A stretch of 64,000 nucleotides of DNA from Caulobacteraceae bacterium (GCA_027452265.1 DAIDGR010000110.1:1-64000), one strand, 5' to 3'; positions 35,684-44,949 are shown, counted from the first letter of the stretch. Numbers and translations: made by a program. Notes: generated by a model not told the origin, from the letters alone.

Positions 35684-36433
35684 ATGCCCCTGGATGTGCG
35701 GCAGTTTGCGTGCCTGACGGACAATTATGGATTTCTCGTCCGGGATCTCGCCAGCGGCCGGACCGCCGTGGTCGACACGCCGGATGCGAAGGCCGTTCTC
35801 GACGCCCTCGACGCGGCGGGCTGGGGCCTGGACCTGATCCTCAATACCCATTGGCACCCGGACCATGCCGGGGGAAACGCCGCCGTTCAGGCGGCCACCG
35901 GCGCGCGGATCATTGGCCCCGAGGAGGTGCGACGCATCGCGCCCTTGGACGAGGTCGTGAGCGACGGCGACTGGGTGGCTCTGGGTGAAACCCGCTTCCG
36001 GGTCATCGGCTGCGGCGGTCATACCCTTGGTCATGTCGCCTATCACGCACCGGAGGCGAACCTGGCCTTCGTCGGAGATACCCTGTTCGCCATGGGTTGC
36101 GGGCGCCTGTTCGAGGGCGAACCGGCCCAGATGTGGACGAGCCTGCAACGCCTCGCCGCCCTGCCGGATGAGACGCGCCTCTACTGCGCTCACGAATATA
36201 CGGCCGCGAACGCCCGCTTCGCCCTCAGCCTTGACCGAGATCCGGCCGTGAGCGCGCGAGCCGAAACGATCTTCGAGGCGCGACGCAGGGGTGAGGCCAC
36301 CGTGCCCACGACCGTGGCCCTGGAACGGGCGACCAATCCGTTCCTTCGAGCCCCTCTCCTGGCGCCCGATGCGGCAGGGCCGGTCGAGGCGTTCGCCCAG
36401 GTGCGGGCCGCCAAGGATGCCTTCAAGGGTTGA
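35684..36433 (+). CDS. gloB: Hydroxyacylglutathione hydrolase (glyoxalase II)
   Basis: Predicted 249 residues. The metallo-beta-lactamase motif THWHPDHAGG is near residue 56, with GHTLGHVAYH near 112, GDTLFAMGCGRLFEG near 132 and YCAHEYTAAN near 168 as the second metal site. GGAGG at 35671-35675 decides ATG 35684, since the longer frame extends antisense to the methyltransferase. The enzyme releases D-lactate and glutathione from S-lactoylglutathione, and pairs functionally with the glutathione ligase at the end of this window. Confidence 0.95.
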   Translation: MPLDVRQFACLTDNYGFLVRDLASGRTAVVDTPDAKAVLDALDAAGWGLDLILNTHWHPDHAGGNAAVQAATGARIIGPEEVRRIAPLDEVVSDGDWVALGETRFRVIGCGGHTLGHVAYHAPEANLAFVGDTLFAMGCGRLFEGEPAQMWTSLQRLAALPDETRLYCAHEYTAANARFALSLDRDPAVSARAETIFEARRRGEATVPTTVALERATNPFLRAPLLAPDAAGPVEAFAQVRAAKDAFKG

Positions 36434-36504
36434 GTCCCGACGCCGGGCCTGCGACCGCGCGCCACGGCGCCCGCTCCCGGGGCGCTCGCTCCCAGGGCGC
36501 CCGA

Positions 36505-37284
36505 TCAATGACGCCGCAGGGCCTGCTCAATCTTCAGCGAGGAGGGTCGGCCGAACACGCCCTCGCGCGGGGTCACGGTGATGATGATGTCGTCTTCATG
36601 CACCGTCGCGCCCGGCGCACGCCCATTGACGATGCTGACCCGGTCGATGCGGCGCAGAAGCGGGCGCTCGGAGGGGTCCTGGGCGAGGGAAATCAGGGCT
36701 TGGGAGGTGACGAGGGCCGCGTCAGCCATGAGCCCATCGGAGCTGGGGTCGGCGTCGAGGGCGGTGTAGCCAATCGTATGCTGCAGCGCCCGGCCCGAGC
36801 GCAGGCTGGCCAGGGCAAGATGTTGATACAGACCCACCGGACCCAGCGTCGCGAGGCGGATCGGCGGGCTCGGACCTTGGGCCGTGGCGGCGGAGCCCTG
36901 GGGCCGACGGGCTGTAAAAACCGTCACCCCCCCGAACTTGGTCACCCGCAGCAGGGGCTGACGCAGGTCGTTATAATAGATCAGATCGCCGCGCGGCCCT
37001 CGCGCGACCGTCAGGGCCCAGACCTCGGGACTGTAGTCGAACTTGAGCAGCGGACGACCGCTGGAGACGTCGAGAATGAAATCTCCGCCCGTGTCGATGG
37101 CGTAACGCGCGGACGCCGCAGGCCGCTCGGCGCCGTTCATGTGGGTCGCGAAGACGTGACGCAGCCATGACGGACCGGCCGCCCAGGCCGAACTGGCGGC
37201 GGCGAGGGCGGCTATGATCGGGGCGAGCGTAGTCGCGCCCGGACGCCTGTTCGTCCTTCCGGCCTTGGCCATGCCGATAGCCAT
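36505..37284 (-). CDS. DUF4908-like exported protein
   Basis: Predicted 259 residues. A hydrophobic N-terminal segment (APIIAALAAASSAWAA) is a likely signal peptide. The body includes DTGGDFILDVSSGRPLLKFD, VWALTVARGPRGDLIYYND and LLRVTKFGGVTVFTARRP, which I recall from the DUF4908 family of alphaproteobacteria. Function unknown; probably a periplasmic or cell-surface beta-rich protein. It lies downstream of phbB on the same strand (65 bases), with no sign of a shared function. Confidence 0.7.
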   Translation of the reverse strand: MAIGMAKAGRTNRRPGATTLAPIIAALAAASSAWAAGPSWLRHVFATHMNGAERPAASARYAIDTGGDFILDVSSGRPLLKFDYSPEVWALTVARGPRGDLIYYNDLRQPLLRVTKFGGVTVFTARRPQGSAATAQGPSPPIRLATLGPVGLYQHLALASLRSGRALQHTIGYTALDADPSSDGLMADAALVTSQALISLAQDPSERPLLRRIDRVSIVNGRAPGATVHEDDIIITVTPREGVFGRPSSLKIEQALRRH

Positions 37285-37348
37285 GCCAATCGATCAGGGC
37301 CGATTTTGGACGTCCAGGACGGGGCGGACGGCCGTCCCGAAATGCCGC

Positions 37349-38074
37349 TTAACCTGTGATATATTGGCCGCCATTGACGGTCAGGGTCGCCCCGGTGATG
37401 AACCCGGCGTCCTCGGCCGCGAGAAAAGCGACACAGCGGGCGATCTCGTCGGCCATTCCCAGCCTTCCCACCGGGATTCCCGCGATGATCTGGTCGAGAA
37501 CCGCCTTGGGCACGGCCGCAACCATCTCGGTATCGATATAGCCAGGCGCGATGGCGTTGACCGTAATGCCCTTTTTCGCATTTTCCTGGGCAAGGGCCTT
37601 GGTGAAGCCGATCATGCCCGCCTTGGCGGCGGAATAGTTGGTCTGGCCAAGCTGGCCCTTCTGGCCATTGATCGAACTGATGTTGATGATCCGGCCGTAG
37701 TTACGCTCGCGCATGCCCTCGATCACCGAGCGGCACATGTTGAAGATCGAGGCGAGGTTGACGTGGATCACCTCGTTCCATTGGGCTTCGGTCATGCGGT
37801 GCAACACCGCGTCGCGGGTGATGCCGGCATTGTTCACCAGCACGTCGATGGGCCCCAGCTCACGTTCGGCCCGCGCCACGGCCGAGGCGCAATCGGCGAA
37901 GGAAGAGACGTTGCCCTTGACCACCAGGACGCCCAGCTCGTCCGCGCAGGCCTGGGCCGCCACCTCATTGCCGGCGTAGCCCGCCGCCACCTTGTAGCCG
38001 GCCGCCTTCAGGCGGGCGCTGATCGCCCGGCCGATACCCCGGGTTCCACCCGTCACAAAAGCCACTCTGCTCAT
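37349..38074 (-). CDS. phbB: Acetoacetyl-CoA reductase
   Basis: Predicted 241 residues, short-chain dehydrogenase fold. NADPH-binding TGGTRGIG (about 8-16), NNAGITRDAV, the catalytic Ser in ISSINGQKGQ and Tyr/Lys in NYSAAKAGM, then APGYIDTEMV are the PhbB set. It reduces acetoacetyl-CoA to (R)-3-hydroxybutyryl-CoA for polyhydroxybutyrate. It follows phbA on the same strand with about 100 bases between. ATG 38074 is chosen; the codon before it is TTG. Confidence 0.94.
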   Translation of the reverse strand: MSRVAFVTGGTRGIGRAISARLKAAGYKVAAGYAGNEVAAQACADELGVLVVKGNVSSFADCASAVARAERELGPIDVLVNNAGITRDAVLHRMTEAQWNEVIHVNLASIFNMCRSVIEGMRERNYGRIINISSINGQKGQLGQTNYSAAKAGMIGFTKALAQENAKKGITVNAIAPGYIDTEMVAAVPKAVLDQIIAGIPVGRLGMADEIARCVAFLAAEDAGFITGATLTVNGGQYITG

Positions 38075-38177
38075 CAACCGCGTTCCCTACCGTCCCGGCC
38101 GCAACTCCACGGTCGCGCAGCAAGGCGGCCGGGTCCGATTGGGCCGCGCCAGGGCGGCCAAGTCAAGGCGCGCCAGG

Positions 38178-39353
38178 TCAGAGGCCCTCGACGCAGAGGG
38201 CCACGCCCATGCCGCCGCCGACGCACAGGGTGGCGAGGCCCTTGGACGCCCCACGCCGGCCCATTTCGTGCACCAGGGTGGTGAGGATCCGCGCGCCCGA
38301 CGCGCCGATCGGATGGCCGATGGCGATGGCGCCGCCGTTCACATTGACCTTATCAGGATCGAGGCCCAGCTCGCGCACCACCGCCAGGGACTGGGCGGCG
38401 AAGGCCTCATTGGACTCGATGAGGTCGAGGTCCGACACCCGCCAGCCCGCCTTTTCAAGCGCCTTGCGGCTGGCCGGGATCGGGCCCGTCCCCATGATCT
38501 CCGGCGCCACCCCGGCATGGGCCCAGGACGCGATCCGGGCCAGGGGCTTGAGCCCCCGCCGCGCGGCCTCTTCCTCGGTCATCAGAACCAGGGCCGCGGC
38601 GCCGTCATTGAGGCCGGAGGCGTTGGCCGCCGTGACCGTGCCGTCCTTGGTGAAGGCCGGGCGCAGGCCGCTTACGCTGTCATAGGTGACGCCGTGGCGG
38701 ATATATTCATCCTGGTCGACCACGGTCTCGCCCTTGCGCCCCTTCAGCGTCACCGGCGCGATCTCCGCGGCGAAACGCCCCGAGGTCTGGGCCGCCTCGG
38801 CCTTGTTCTGTGAGGCGACGGCGAAGCGGTCCTGCTCCTCGCGCGTGATCTGCCAGCGCGCGGCGATGTTCTCGGCCGTCTGTCCCATGTGATAGCCGTG
38901 GAACGCGTCCCACAGGCCGTCGCGGATCATCGTGTCGACGAAACCGAGATCGCCCATCTTCTGACCCGCGCGGAGCTGGGCCGCATGCGGCGCCTGGCTC
39001 ATGCTCTCCTGGCCGCCGGCGATGACGATGTCGGCGTCGCCCTGCAGGATCTGCTGCGCCGCCAGGGCCACGGCGCGAAGGCCCGACCCGCAAAGCTGAT
39101 TGAGGCTCCAGGCGGGCGACTCCACCGGAATGCCGGCATTGACGGCGGCTTGACGCGCGGGCCCCTGGCCGGCGCCGGCCTGAAGCACCTGGCCCAGCAC
39201 GACCTCGTTCACCGCCTCGGCGGGAACCCCGGCCCGGGCGATGGCCGCCTGGATCGCCGTCTTGCCCAGCTCATGGGCCGGCACGGCGCCGAACGCCCCG
39301 TTGAAGCTGCCCACCGGGGTGCGGACGGCGGACACGATGACGACATTGCTCAT
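38178..39353 (-). CDS. phbA: Acetyl-CoA C-acetyltransferase (beta-ketothiolase)
   Basis: Predicted 391 residues. Active-site Cys is in [12 protein letters not shown] (about 88), the His in [13 protein letters not shown] (about 345), and the second Cys in [13 protein letters not shown] (about 380). It condenses two acetyl-CoA into acetoacetyl-CoA, the first step of polyhydroxybutyrate synthesis. The frame extends 30 codons upstream as [15 protein letters not shown], but those residues come from the repeat at 39406, so ATG 39353 ([13 protein letters not shown]) is the proper start. phaR is divergent upstream. Confidence 0.95.
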   Translation of the reverse strand: MSNVVIVSAVRTPVGSFNGAFGAVPAHELGKTAIQAAIARAGVPAEAVNEVVLGQVLQAGAGQGPARQAAVNAGIPVESPAWSLNQLCGSGLRAVALAAQQILQGDADIVIAGGQESMSQAPHAAQLRAGQKMGDLGFVDTMIRDGLWDAFHGYHMGQTAENIAARWQITREEQDRFAVASQNKAEAAQTSGRFAAEIAPVTLKGRKGETVVDQDEYIRHGVTYDSVSGLRPAFTKDGTVTAANASGLNDGAAALVLMTEEEAARRGLKPLARIASWAHAGVAPEIMGTGPIPASRKALEKAGWRVSDLDLIESNEAFAAQSLAVVRELGLDPDKVNVNGGAIAIGHPIGASGARILTTLVHEMGRRGASKGLATLCVGGGMGVALCVEGL

Positions 39354-39674
39354 GGCAAGGCTCCTGGCTCGCGGCGCTCCCTCCAGAAGGGGCGAGGGAC
39401 CTTTTAGAACGCGTTGCGTCTGGACGGAACCGACCCGGCGCATCGCGACCCGCTCTTGGATTGCAAGACGGGCTTCGACCCCGCGTCTTTCGCGGAGCCC
39501 ACGAAAACGCAGGGCGTCTCAGCCCCTCGGGATCCGGTGCGGCGCCCGCCGGGCGACCCTGACCAAAGGCCCTTGGACAGAGCGCACGCCCCTACCAAAG
39601 GGTCTCTGGCGCGACTTGCCGCAATGCGCCATAAGACCTTGAAGGCTTTCGCCCCTGCAAGATCAAGGACGCCG
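39354..39674. other. 321-bp phbA-phaR divergent intergenic region with decayed repeat
   Basis: The region carries the inverted, degenerate CIR-like copy 4 (39406-39519) and the 155 bases before phaR. It should contain promoters for both divergent genes; I could not place a convincing -35/-10 pair. No coding frame is supported; the frames through the repeat are artefacts. Confidence 0.7.
39406..39519 (-). repeat. CIR-like double-hairpin repeat, copy 4 (inverted, degenerate)
   Basis: Same 114-bp length as the other three but in the opposite orientation. Recognisable landmarks are AACGCGTTGCGTCTGGACGG, GCGTCTTTCGCGG and CCCACGAAAACGC. Both GANTC sites are lost (for example GGAGCCCACG replaces the expected GATTCCACG), and the hairpin-1 arms no longer match well. 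The decay suggests that the element has been free to drift between phbA and phaR. Confidence 0.75.
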
Positions 39675-40280
39675 ATGCCGAGTGCACGTGAAGGGGCCCA
39701 CGCGGCCGCCGCAGAGAAGATCACCATCCAGAAATACGCCAACCGGCGGCTCTACAATAAGGCCACCAGCAGCTACATCACCCTCGATGATCTGGCCCGG
39801 ATGGTGAAGGACGGGGTCGAATTCGAAGTCCGTGACGCCAAGAGCGGCGAGGACATCACCCGCAAGGTGCTGACCCAGATCATCTTCGAGGAGGAGGCGC
39901 GGGGCCAGAACCTCCTGCCGATCCAGTTCCTGCGTCAGTTGATCGGCTTCTATGGCGATCGCATGCAAGCCTTTCTGCCCAGCTTCCTCGAGCTGTCCTT
40001 GGACAGTTTCATCCGCCAGCAGGAACGCCTGCGCACCCAGCTGTCTTCGGTCGCGCCCGGCGGCATGGGCCTGTTCGATGAGCAGATCCGGCAGAACATG
40101 GCCTTGTTCGACCGGGCCATGAAGATGTTCACGCCGTTCGCCTACCGGCCGGACGAGGCCCCCCCGACAGCGGCGGCCAAGACGCCGGCCTCGCCAGAGG
40201 CGCCCGACGCCATCGCCGAGCTGCGCGAACAGATGGCCGCCCTGCAGAAGCAGCTCGCCGCCATGAGCCCAAAATCCTGA
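39675..40280 (+). CDS. phaR: Polyhydroxyalkanoate synthesis repressor PhaR
   Basis: Predicted 201 residues from MPSAREGAHA. The DNA-binding domain ITIQKYANRRLYNKATSSYI (about residues 18-37) and VLTQIIFEEEARGQNLLPIQFLRQL are diagnostic for PhaR/PhaN; the C-terminal 60 residues are Ala/Pro-rich and then helical (IAELREQMAALQKQL). PhaR represses phasin and biosynthetic genes until the polymer forms. It is divergent from phbA, so phbA/phbB are probable targets. The longer upstream frame crosses repeat copy 4 and is rejected. Confidence 0.93.
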   Translation: MPSAREGAHAAAAEKITIQKYANRRLYNKATSSYITLDDLARMVKDGVEFEVRDAKSGEDITRKVLTQIIFEEEARGQNLLPIQFLRQLIGFYGDRMQAFLPSFLELSLDSFIRQQERLRTQLSSVAPGGMGLFDEQIRQNMALFDRAMKMFTPFAYRPDEAPPTAAAKTPASPEAPDAIAELREQMAALQKQLAAMSPKS

Positions 40281-40291
40281 CGCGGCGCGTC

Positions 40292-40311
40292 CGGGGCCCG
40301 GCCGGGCCCCG
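40292..40311. terminator. Perfect palindrome between phaR and SDR gene
   Basis: CGGGGCCCGGCCGGGCCCCG is a perfect 20-base palindrome 11 bases after the phaR stop and 9 bases before the convergent SDR stop. It can act as a two-way terminator although there is no T tract. Confidence 0.5.
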
Positions 40312-40320
40312 AACTTGGAC

Positions 40321-41103
40321 TCAGAAAATCGAATAGCCGCCGTCGATCACGAAGGTGTCGCCGGAATGATAGGACGAGGCGTCCGAGGTCAGATAAACGG
40401 CGATGCCTCCAAAATCCGCCGGTTCGCCCCAGCGCCGCGCGGGTACGCGCGGGATCACCTTCTCGGCGAAGGCGGGTGAGGCCTGGGCGCCGGCGGTCAT
40501 GTCCGTGGCGATCCAGCCCGGCAGGATGGCGTTGGCCCGCACGCCGTAACGTGCGTGCTCCACGGCGATCGCCCGCATCATCGAAATGACCCCGCCCTTG
40601 GTGGCGGCATAGGCCTCGTTTCGGGCCGCGCCCTCGATCGCCGCGAGGGAGGCGGTGACCATGACTGAGCCGCCCGGATCCCCCGCCTTGGCCCGCGCCA
40701 CCATGTGCTTGCAGGCCTCACGGCAGGTAAAGAAGACGCCATCCAGATTGACGGCCAGCACGCGGCGCCAGACCGCGACGCTCATCTCGGAAAAGGACGG
40801 CGCGCCGCCGCCGATTCCGGCATTGGCGATCACCGAATCAAGGCGCCCCAGGGCCTCCACCGTCTCGGCCATGGCGGCCACCACCGCCGCCTCGTCGGAC
40901 ACATCCACGGTCTTGGCGACGACGCGTCCGCCATGCGCCTCCAGCCGGGCCTTGGCGGTCGCGTTGTAGGTTGGATTCGAACCCCAGATGGCCACGTCGG
41001 CGCCGGACTGGGCGAGGGCCTCGGCCATGCCAAGGCCGATGCCCCGGTTGCCTCCGGTCACCAGAGCTGCCTTGCCCGCGAGGTTGAAAGGTTGATAGGC
41101 CAT
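40321..41103 (-). CDS. Short-chain dehydrogenase/reductase
   Basis: Predicted 260 residues from MAYQPFNLAGK. NAD(P)-binding TGGNRGIGLG, the NANAGIGGG motif, the Ser in TASLAAIEGA, and YAATKGGV (Tyr-x-x-x-Lys) mark a classical SDR. PGWIATDMTA and DTFVIDGGYS near the end are typical of gluconate 5-dehydrogenase or 2-deoxy-D-gluconate 3-dehydrogenase-like enzymes, but substrate is unknown. Convergent with phaR; no operon partner. Confidence 0.88.
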   Translation of the reverse strand: MAYQPFNLAGKAALVTGGNRGIGLGMAEALAQSGADVAIWGSNPTYNATAKARLEAHGGRVVAKTVDVSDEAAVVAAMAETVEALGRLDSVIANAGIGGGAPSFSEMSVAVWRRVLAVNLDGVFFTCREACKHMVARAKAGDPGGSVMVTASLAAIEGAARNEAYAATKGGVISMMRAIAVEHARYGVRANAILPGWIATDMTAGAQASPAFAEKVIPRVPARRWGEPADFGGIAVYLTSDASSYHSGDTFVIDGGYSIF

Positions 41104-41210
41104 CGGCGTCTCCCCGTGTCTTTGAGCCGCGGGCACGGAAGCCGGCTGCCGCGAGGTCCGTCAAGCGTGAGCCTTGATCCAAGCCTGGCCCAAGCCTAGC
41201 TAAGACGCGA

Positions 41211-42620
41211 TCAGAACAGGACCCTTGGGTTCATCAACCTCCGCGGGTCGAGGGCCTGGCGCACCGCCCGCTGCGCCGCTGTCTCCGCCGCGCTCTTATA
41301 GGCGAGAGCGGCCTTCGTCTTGAGCACGCCCAGGCCGTGCTCGGCGCTGATCGTGCCCTCCATCTCCGTCACCAGATCGTGGACGAGGCGCGCGGCCTCC
41401 TCACGTGCGGCGGCATGAGCGTCAAAGTCGCCCCCCGGCGGCGGCAGGACGTCGAAATGGATATTGCCGTCGCCCACATGGCCGAAGGCGTCGATCCGCA
41501 CGCCCGGATAGCGCGCCCGCAGCAGCTCGGAGGCGCGGGCGATAAAGGCGGCAATGCGCGAGACCGGCGTCGCCACATCATGCTTCCACACCGGCCCCTC
41601 GCCCTTCTGCGCCTCGGACTGCGCCTCGCGCAGGGCCCAGAAGGCGTTGGCCTGGGTTTCGCTGGCGGCGACCGCCGCATCGAGAATGAGCCCGTCCTCG
41701 AGACCGCGCGTCAGCAGGGCCTCCAGGGCGGGCGGGGCGGCGTCCGGGCGTACGCTGGCGATCTCGATCAGGACATACCAGGGCGGCCGACCCTCCAGGG
41801 GCTCACGGGCTCCGGCGCGTTTGCCCACCGCCAGCTCAATGCCCAGGCGGGCGATCAACTCGAACGCCTCCAGGGTGTCGCCCACGGTCTCTCGCGCCAG
41901 GGTCAGCAAAGCCACCGCGGCCTCGGGGCTAGCCATGCCCGCCATGGCCACAGCGCGCGAGAGGCGCGGCGGGGCGAGCTTAAGGGCGGCGGCGGTGACG
42001 ATCCCCAGGGTGCCCTCGGCGCCGATCAGAAGTTGCTTGAGGTCGTAGCCGGTGTTGTCCTTTCGCAGACGCCTGAGCCCGCGCCAGATTTCGCCGTCCG
42101 GCAGCACCGCCTCCAGACCCAGAACCAGATGGCGCATGGTCCCGTGGCGTAGAACGGCGGTGCCCCCGGCATTGGTCGACACCAATCCCCCGATGGTCGC
42201 CGATCCCGCCGAGGCCAGGTCCAGGGGAAAGCGGCGGCCGGCCTTCTCCGCCGCGGCGTGCACCGCCGCGAGGGTCACCCCCGCCTCGGCCACCAGCACA
42301 TCGTCGGCCAGGTCGAGCGCGCGGATGGCGCCGAGGCGTTCGGTGGAGATCAGCACCTCGCCCTGCGGGATCTGGCCGCCCACCAGGCCGGTATTGCCGC
42401 CCTGCGGGGTCATGGGGAGGCCCGCCTCGCCGCAGATACGCACCACGGCGGCGACTTCATCCGTCGTCGCGGGCAGGGCCAGGAATGGCGTGGACCCGCG
42501 CCACCGGTCCCGCCACTCCACGAGCTTGGGGGCGATCCGGTCCGGGTCGCGACTGAAGCCCTTTGGCCCCAGGGCCGCCTCCAGCCGGCGCCAGACCGTC
42601 TCGGGTACGGGCGCGGTCAT
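41211..42620 (-). CDS. FAD-linked oxidase (D-2-hydroxyglutarate / D-lactate dehydrogenase type)
   Basis: Predicted 469 residues from MTAPVPETVWRRL. The FAD-binding type 4 domain shows TPQGGNTGLVGGQIP (about 75-90) and SAGSATIGGLVSTNAGG (about 130-147), then NTGYDLKQLLIGAEGTLGIVT. The C-terminal FAD-oxidase domain includes FGHVGDGNIHFDV and EGTISAEHGLGVLK with a conserved His/Glu metal-binding pattern. These enzymes oxidise D-2-hydroxy acids and pass electrons to the chain. It lies four bases after the Sua5 gene stop, so it is probably co-transcribed with it. Confidence 0.88.
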   Translation of the reverse strand: MTAPVPETVWRRLEAALGPKGFSRDPDRIAPKLVEWRDRWRGSTPFLALPATTDEVAAVVRICGEAGLPMTPQGGNTGLVGGQIPQGEVLISTERLGAIRALDLADDVLVAEAGVTLAAVHAAAEKAGRRFPLDLASAGSATIGGLVSTNAGGTAVLRHGTMRHLVLGLEAVLPDGEIWRGLRRLRKDNTGYDLKQLLIGAEGTLGIVTAAALKLAPPRLSRAVAMAGMASPEAAVALLTLARETVGDTLEAFELIARLGIELAVGKRAGAREPLEGRPPWYVLIEIASVRPDAAPPALEALLTRGLEDGLILDAAVAASETQANAFWALREAQSEAQKGEGPVWKHDVATPVSRIAAFIARASELLRARYPGVRIDAFGHVGDGNIHFDVLPPPGGDFDAHAAAREEAARLVHDLVTEMEGTISAEHGLGVLKTKAALAYKSAAETAAQRAVRQALDPRRLMNPRVLF

Positions 42621-42624
42621 GGCC

Positions 42625-43650
42625 CTAGCCCACCAGGCCCGCCGCACGGGCCAGACGGTCGCGGATCGCCTCGCCCAGCCCCTCGCCGGGAATGGGCGCG
42701 ACGGCGATGGCGGTCGGGCGACCGGCGTCGGCGGCGCGCAGGGCTGAGAAGAGATTGGCGGCCGCTTCGCCAAGATCGCCGGTCGGGCTGAGGTGAATCA
42801 CCTGGGCCGCCGCGTCGAAGCGCGCATCGATCGGCTGTGGGCCGAAGGCGAGGAACGCCTCGCCAGGGCGGGGCTCCTTCGCATCCAGGCGCAACGGCGC
42901 CGCCGGGGCATAGTGGCGCAGCAGCCGCCCAGGCGAGCGCTTGGCGTCCTGCCCGGCCTCAGCCAGGGGCCCGACCAGCGCTTCGATTTCGGCCCGGGTG
43001 ATCGCGCCGGGCCGCAAGAGACGCGGCGGGCCATCCAGCAGGCTGACCACCGTGGACTCCAGGCCGACGCGGCAGGGGCCGCCGTCGAGCGCGGCGGCGA
43101 CCGCCGCGCCCAGTTCATCCTGCGCCGCGCCCAGAGTGGTGGGACTGGGCCGGCCCGATCGGTTGGCCGAGGGCGCCGCCAGGGGCCGCTCGATGGCGCG
43201 CAGCAGGGCCTGGGCGACCGGATGGGCCGGCGCGCGCACGGCCACGGTGTCGAGACCCGCCCGGGCCAGATCGCACACGCCGCCCTCGGCGCGCGCGGGC
43301 GCCACGAGGGTCAGAGGGCCAGGCCAGAAGGCCTCCGCGAGGGTCAGGGCGCGGGCGTCGAGCCTCGCCACCCGCTGCGCCGCGTCGAGGTCAGCCACGT
43401 GCGCGATCAGGGGGTTGAAGCGTGGCCGACCCTTGGCGGCGAAGATGGCGGCCACCGCCTCGGCCGACCCGGCGTCGGCGGCGAGGCCATAGACGGTTTC
43501 GGTGGGCATGAGCGCGAGGCGCCCCGCCTTGAGCGCCGCGACCGCGTCGGCCAGATCCGCCGCCGTCGCCTCGCCCGTCAGGGGACCCTCCGGGCGTGGA
43601 TCGTCACGGTGACCTGAACCGGATCGGGCAGAGTGTCGGTCGCCTTCCAT
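42625..43650 (-). CDS. L-threonylcarbamoyladenylate synthase (Sua5/YwlC type)
   Basis: Predicted 341 residues. The YrdC domain starts with LKAGRLALMPTETVYGLAAD and has AKGRPRFNPLIAHV and PLAAPSANRSGRPSPT; a linker and C-terminal Sua5 domain follow (RHYAPAAPLRL..AFLAFG), so it is the long Sua5 form. It makes the threonylcarbamoyl-AMP needed for the t6A37 base of tRNAs. No good start lies near the expected N-terminus: ATG 43650 overlaps the YceI gene by 73 bases, and a CTG at the YceI stop would be the only nearer choice, so the start is uncertain. Overlap suggests an operon with YceI. Confidence 0.88.
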   Translation of the reverse strand: MEGDRHSARSGSGHRDDPRPEGPLTGEATAADLADAVAALKAGRLALMPTETVYGLAADAGSAEAVAAIFAAKGRPRFNPLIAHVADLDAAQRVARLDARALTLAEAFWPGPLTLVAPARAEGGVCDLARAGLDTVAVRAPAHPVAQALLRAIERPLAAPSANRSGRPSPTTLGAAQDELGAAVAAALDGGPCRVGLESTVVSLLDGPPRLLRPGAITRAEIEALVGPLAEAGQDAKRSPGRLLRHYAPAAPLRLDAKEPRPGEAFLAFGPQPIDARFDAAAQVIHLSPTGDLGEAAANLFSALRAADAGRPTAIAVAPIPGEGLGEAIRDRLARAAGLVG

Positions 43651-44204
43651 TCGTTCTGACCAATGCCGAAGGCGAGACGGCTGATGGTGACCTCACCCGT
43701 CATGGCCGCCTGGGCCCCGGAGATGGCGAGGGTGAAGGGCAAAGTCAAAGGCCGCGACGCGCCACGCACCGTCAAGGTCCCCGAGGCGGCATAATGTCCG
43801 GCGCCCAGGGCGACGATATGATCAGCCTCAAAGCGCGCCTGGGGGAAGGCCGGAGCGTCGAAGAAGGTCGGCGTGGGCAGGGCCTGCTCCTGATCGGCGT
43901 TTCCGGTTCTGACGCGCCGCATATCGATCACGGCCACCACCCGCGAATGCGCCAGGTCCTTGGGGTCGAAGCGGATGGAGGCATCCCAGACGGGAAACTC
44001 GCCGGACACGCGCACGCCGCCAAAGCTGGTGACGAAACCCAGATGGGAAGCGCCCGGGTCGATCCGCCACAGGGCAGGTGTTTGGGCAGGTGTTTGGGCG
44101 GGTGTGTGGGCCGGCGTGTGAGCGGGCGCGGGGGCCGACCTTGCCGGGGCCAGGGGCGCGGCGACGGCGAGCGCCAGGGCCAGAATGGACGTCCGCGGGT
44201 TCAT
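43578..44204 (-). CDS. YceI-family periplasmic protein
   Basis: Predicted 208 residues; signal peptide MNPRTSILALALAVAAPLAP. A repeat-rich linker (HTPAHTPAQTPAQT, residues about 28-42) precedes the YceI lipocalin-like barrel: WRIDPGASHLGFVTSFGGVRV, FPVWDASIRFDP and QARFEADHIVALG. YceI proteins bind polyisoprenoid chains. ATG 44204 overlaps the stop of the upstream cytochrome b561 gene by ATGA. The pairing of YceI with cytochrome b561 is very common. Confidence 0.9.
   Translation of the reverse strand: MNPRTSILALALAVAAPLAPARSAPAPAHTPAHTPAQTPAQTPALWRIDPGASHLGFVTSFGGVRVSGEFPVWDASIRFDPKDLAHSRVVAVIDMRRVRTGNADQEQALPTPTFFDAPAFPQARFEADHIVALGAGHYAASGTLTVRGASRPLTLPFTLAISGAQAAMTGEVTISRLAFGIGQNEWKATDTLPDPVQVTVTIHARRVP
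44078..44125 (-). repeat. Four 12-bp tandem units in the YceI gene
   Basis: Units of the type GTGTTTGGGCAG run four times (44078-44125) with one to five changes. The encoded peptide is HTPA/QTPA repeated, forming a linker between signal peptide and barrel. The 12-bp unit keeps the frame. Confidence 0.8.
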
Positions 44205-44779
44205 CGCCCCGGCCCCGGCCACATCCGTCCCATCACGCCATCCTTGAGGAGAACCATATGCCTGAGGGCGGCGCCCACATGCAGGACGATCAGGACATAG
44301 GCGAGCTTGGCCAGAAGACCGTGCACGCCAAGGGCGGCGTCATGCGCCGCCTTCATCGGCCCAGGCGGCAAATGGCTCAGCCCGCCCAGGGCGGGCCAGG
44401 GCACGACGCCGAACAGGACGATGGGTCGGATGTGAATTAGGGGACTGGCGGAGCTGAGCGCCCAACCTGAAAGGGGCATGCCGATCATCACGCCATAGAA
44501 GGCCACATGCACGAGACGGGCGATGGCCTGCTCCCCCTGGCCCATATCCGGCGGAAGGCGGGGCGGCGGCCGCACGACCCGCCAGGCCAGGCGGACGATA
44601 CTGAGGAGCAGCACGCTGATCCCGATCGACTTGTGCCATTGCACCAGGGCGTCCTTATCGAGGCCGTGCAGATCCTCGAAGCGCCAGGCGAGGCCGATAT
44701 TGGTCAGGATGAGGGCCGCGATCAGCCAGTGCAGGGCCATGGCGAGACCGTTGTATCGGGTCACCGACACGCTACCCAT
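44201..44779 (-). CDS. Cytochrome b561 family protein
   Basis: Predicted 192 residues with four membrane helices. Heme-b ligands are in ALHWLIAALILTNIGLAW (His 17) and QWHKSIGISVLLLS (His about 49), and in VHVAFYGVMIGMPLSGW and VHGLLAKLAYVLIVLHVGAALRH. It is a membrane electron carrier, often moving electrons from a quinol. First gene of the b561-YceI-Sua5 run on the minus strand, and divergent from the acyl-CoA dehydrogenase at 44950. Confidence 0.9.
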   Translation of the reverse strand: MGSVSVTRYNGLAMALHWLIAALILTNIGLAWRFEDLHGLDKDALVQWHKSIGISVLLLSIVRLAWRVVRPPPRLPPDMGQGEQAIARLVHVAFYGVMIGMPLSGWALSSASPLIHIRPIVLFGVVPWPALGGLSHLPPGPMKAAHDAALGVHGLLAKLAYVLIVLHVGAALRHMVLLKDGVMGRMWPGPGR

Positions 44780-44949
44780 CGCCTTGCCTCCGCATCCACG
44801 GGCTCACCATGGGCGCAAGACCGAGTCACAGGGCCAATGTCCCCATTTTTCGGCGCGCCACGAAGCGGCTTAGCGCGGCGGCCGGATTTGTTCTAGACAA
44901 AGCCGAAGGCGGCGGTGCGTCCCCGCCCCGCAAGCGTCAGGGAGTTGGC

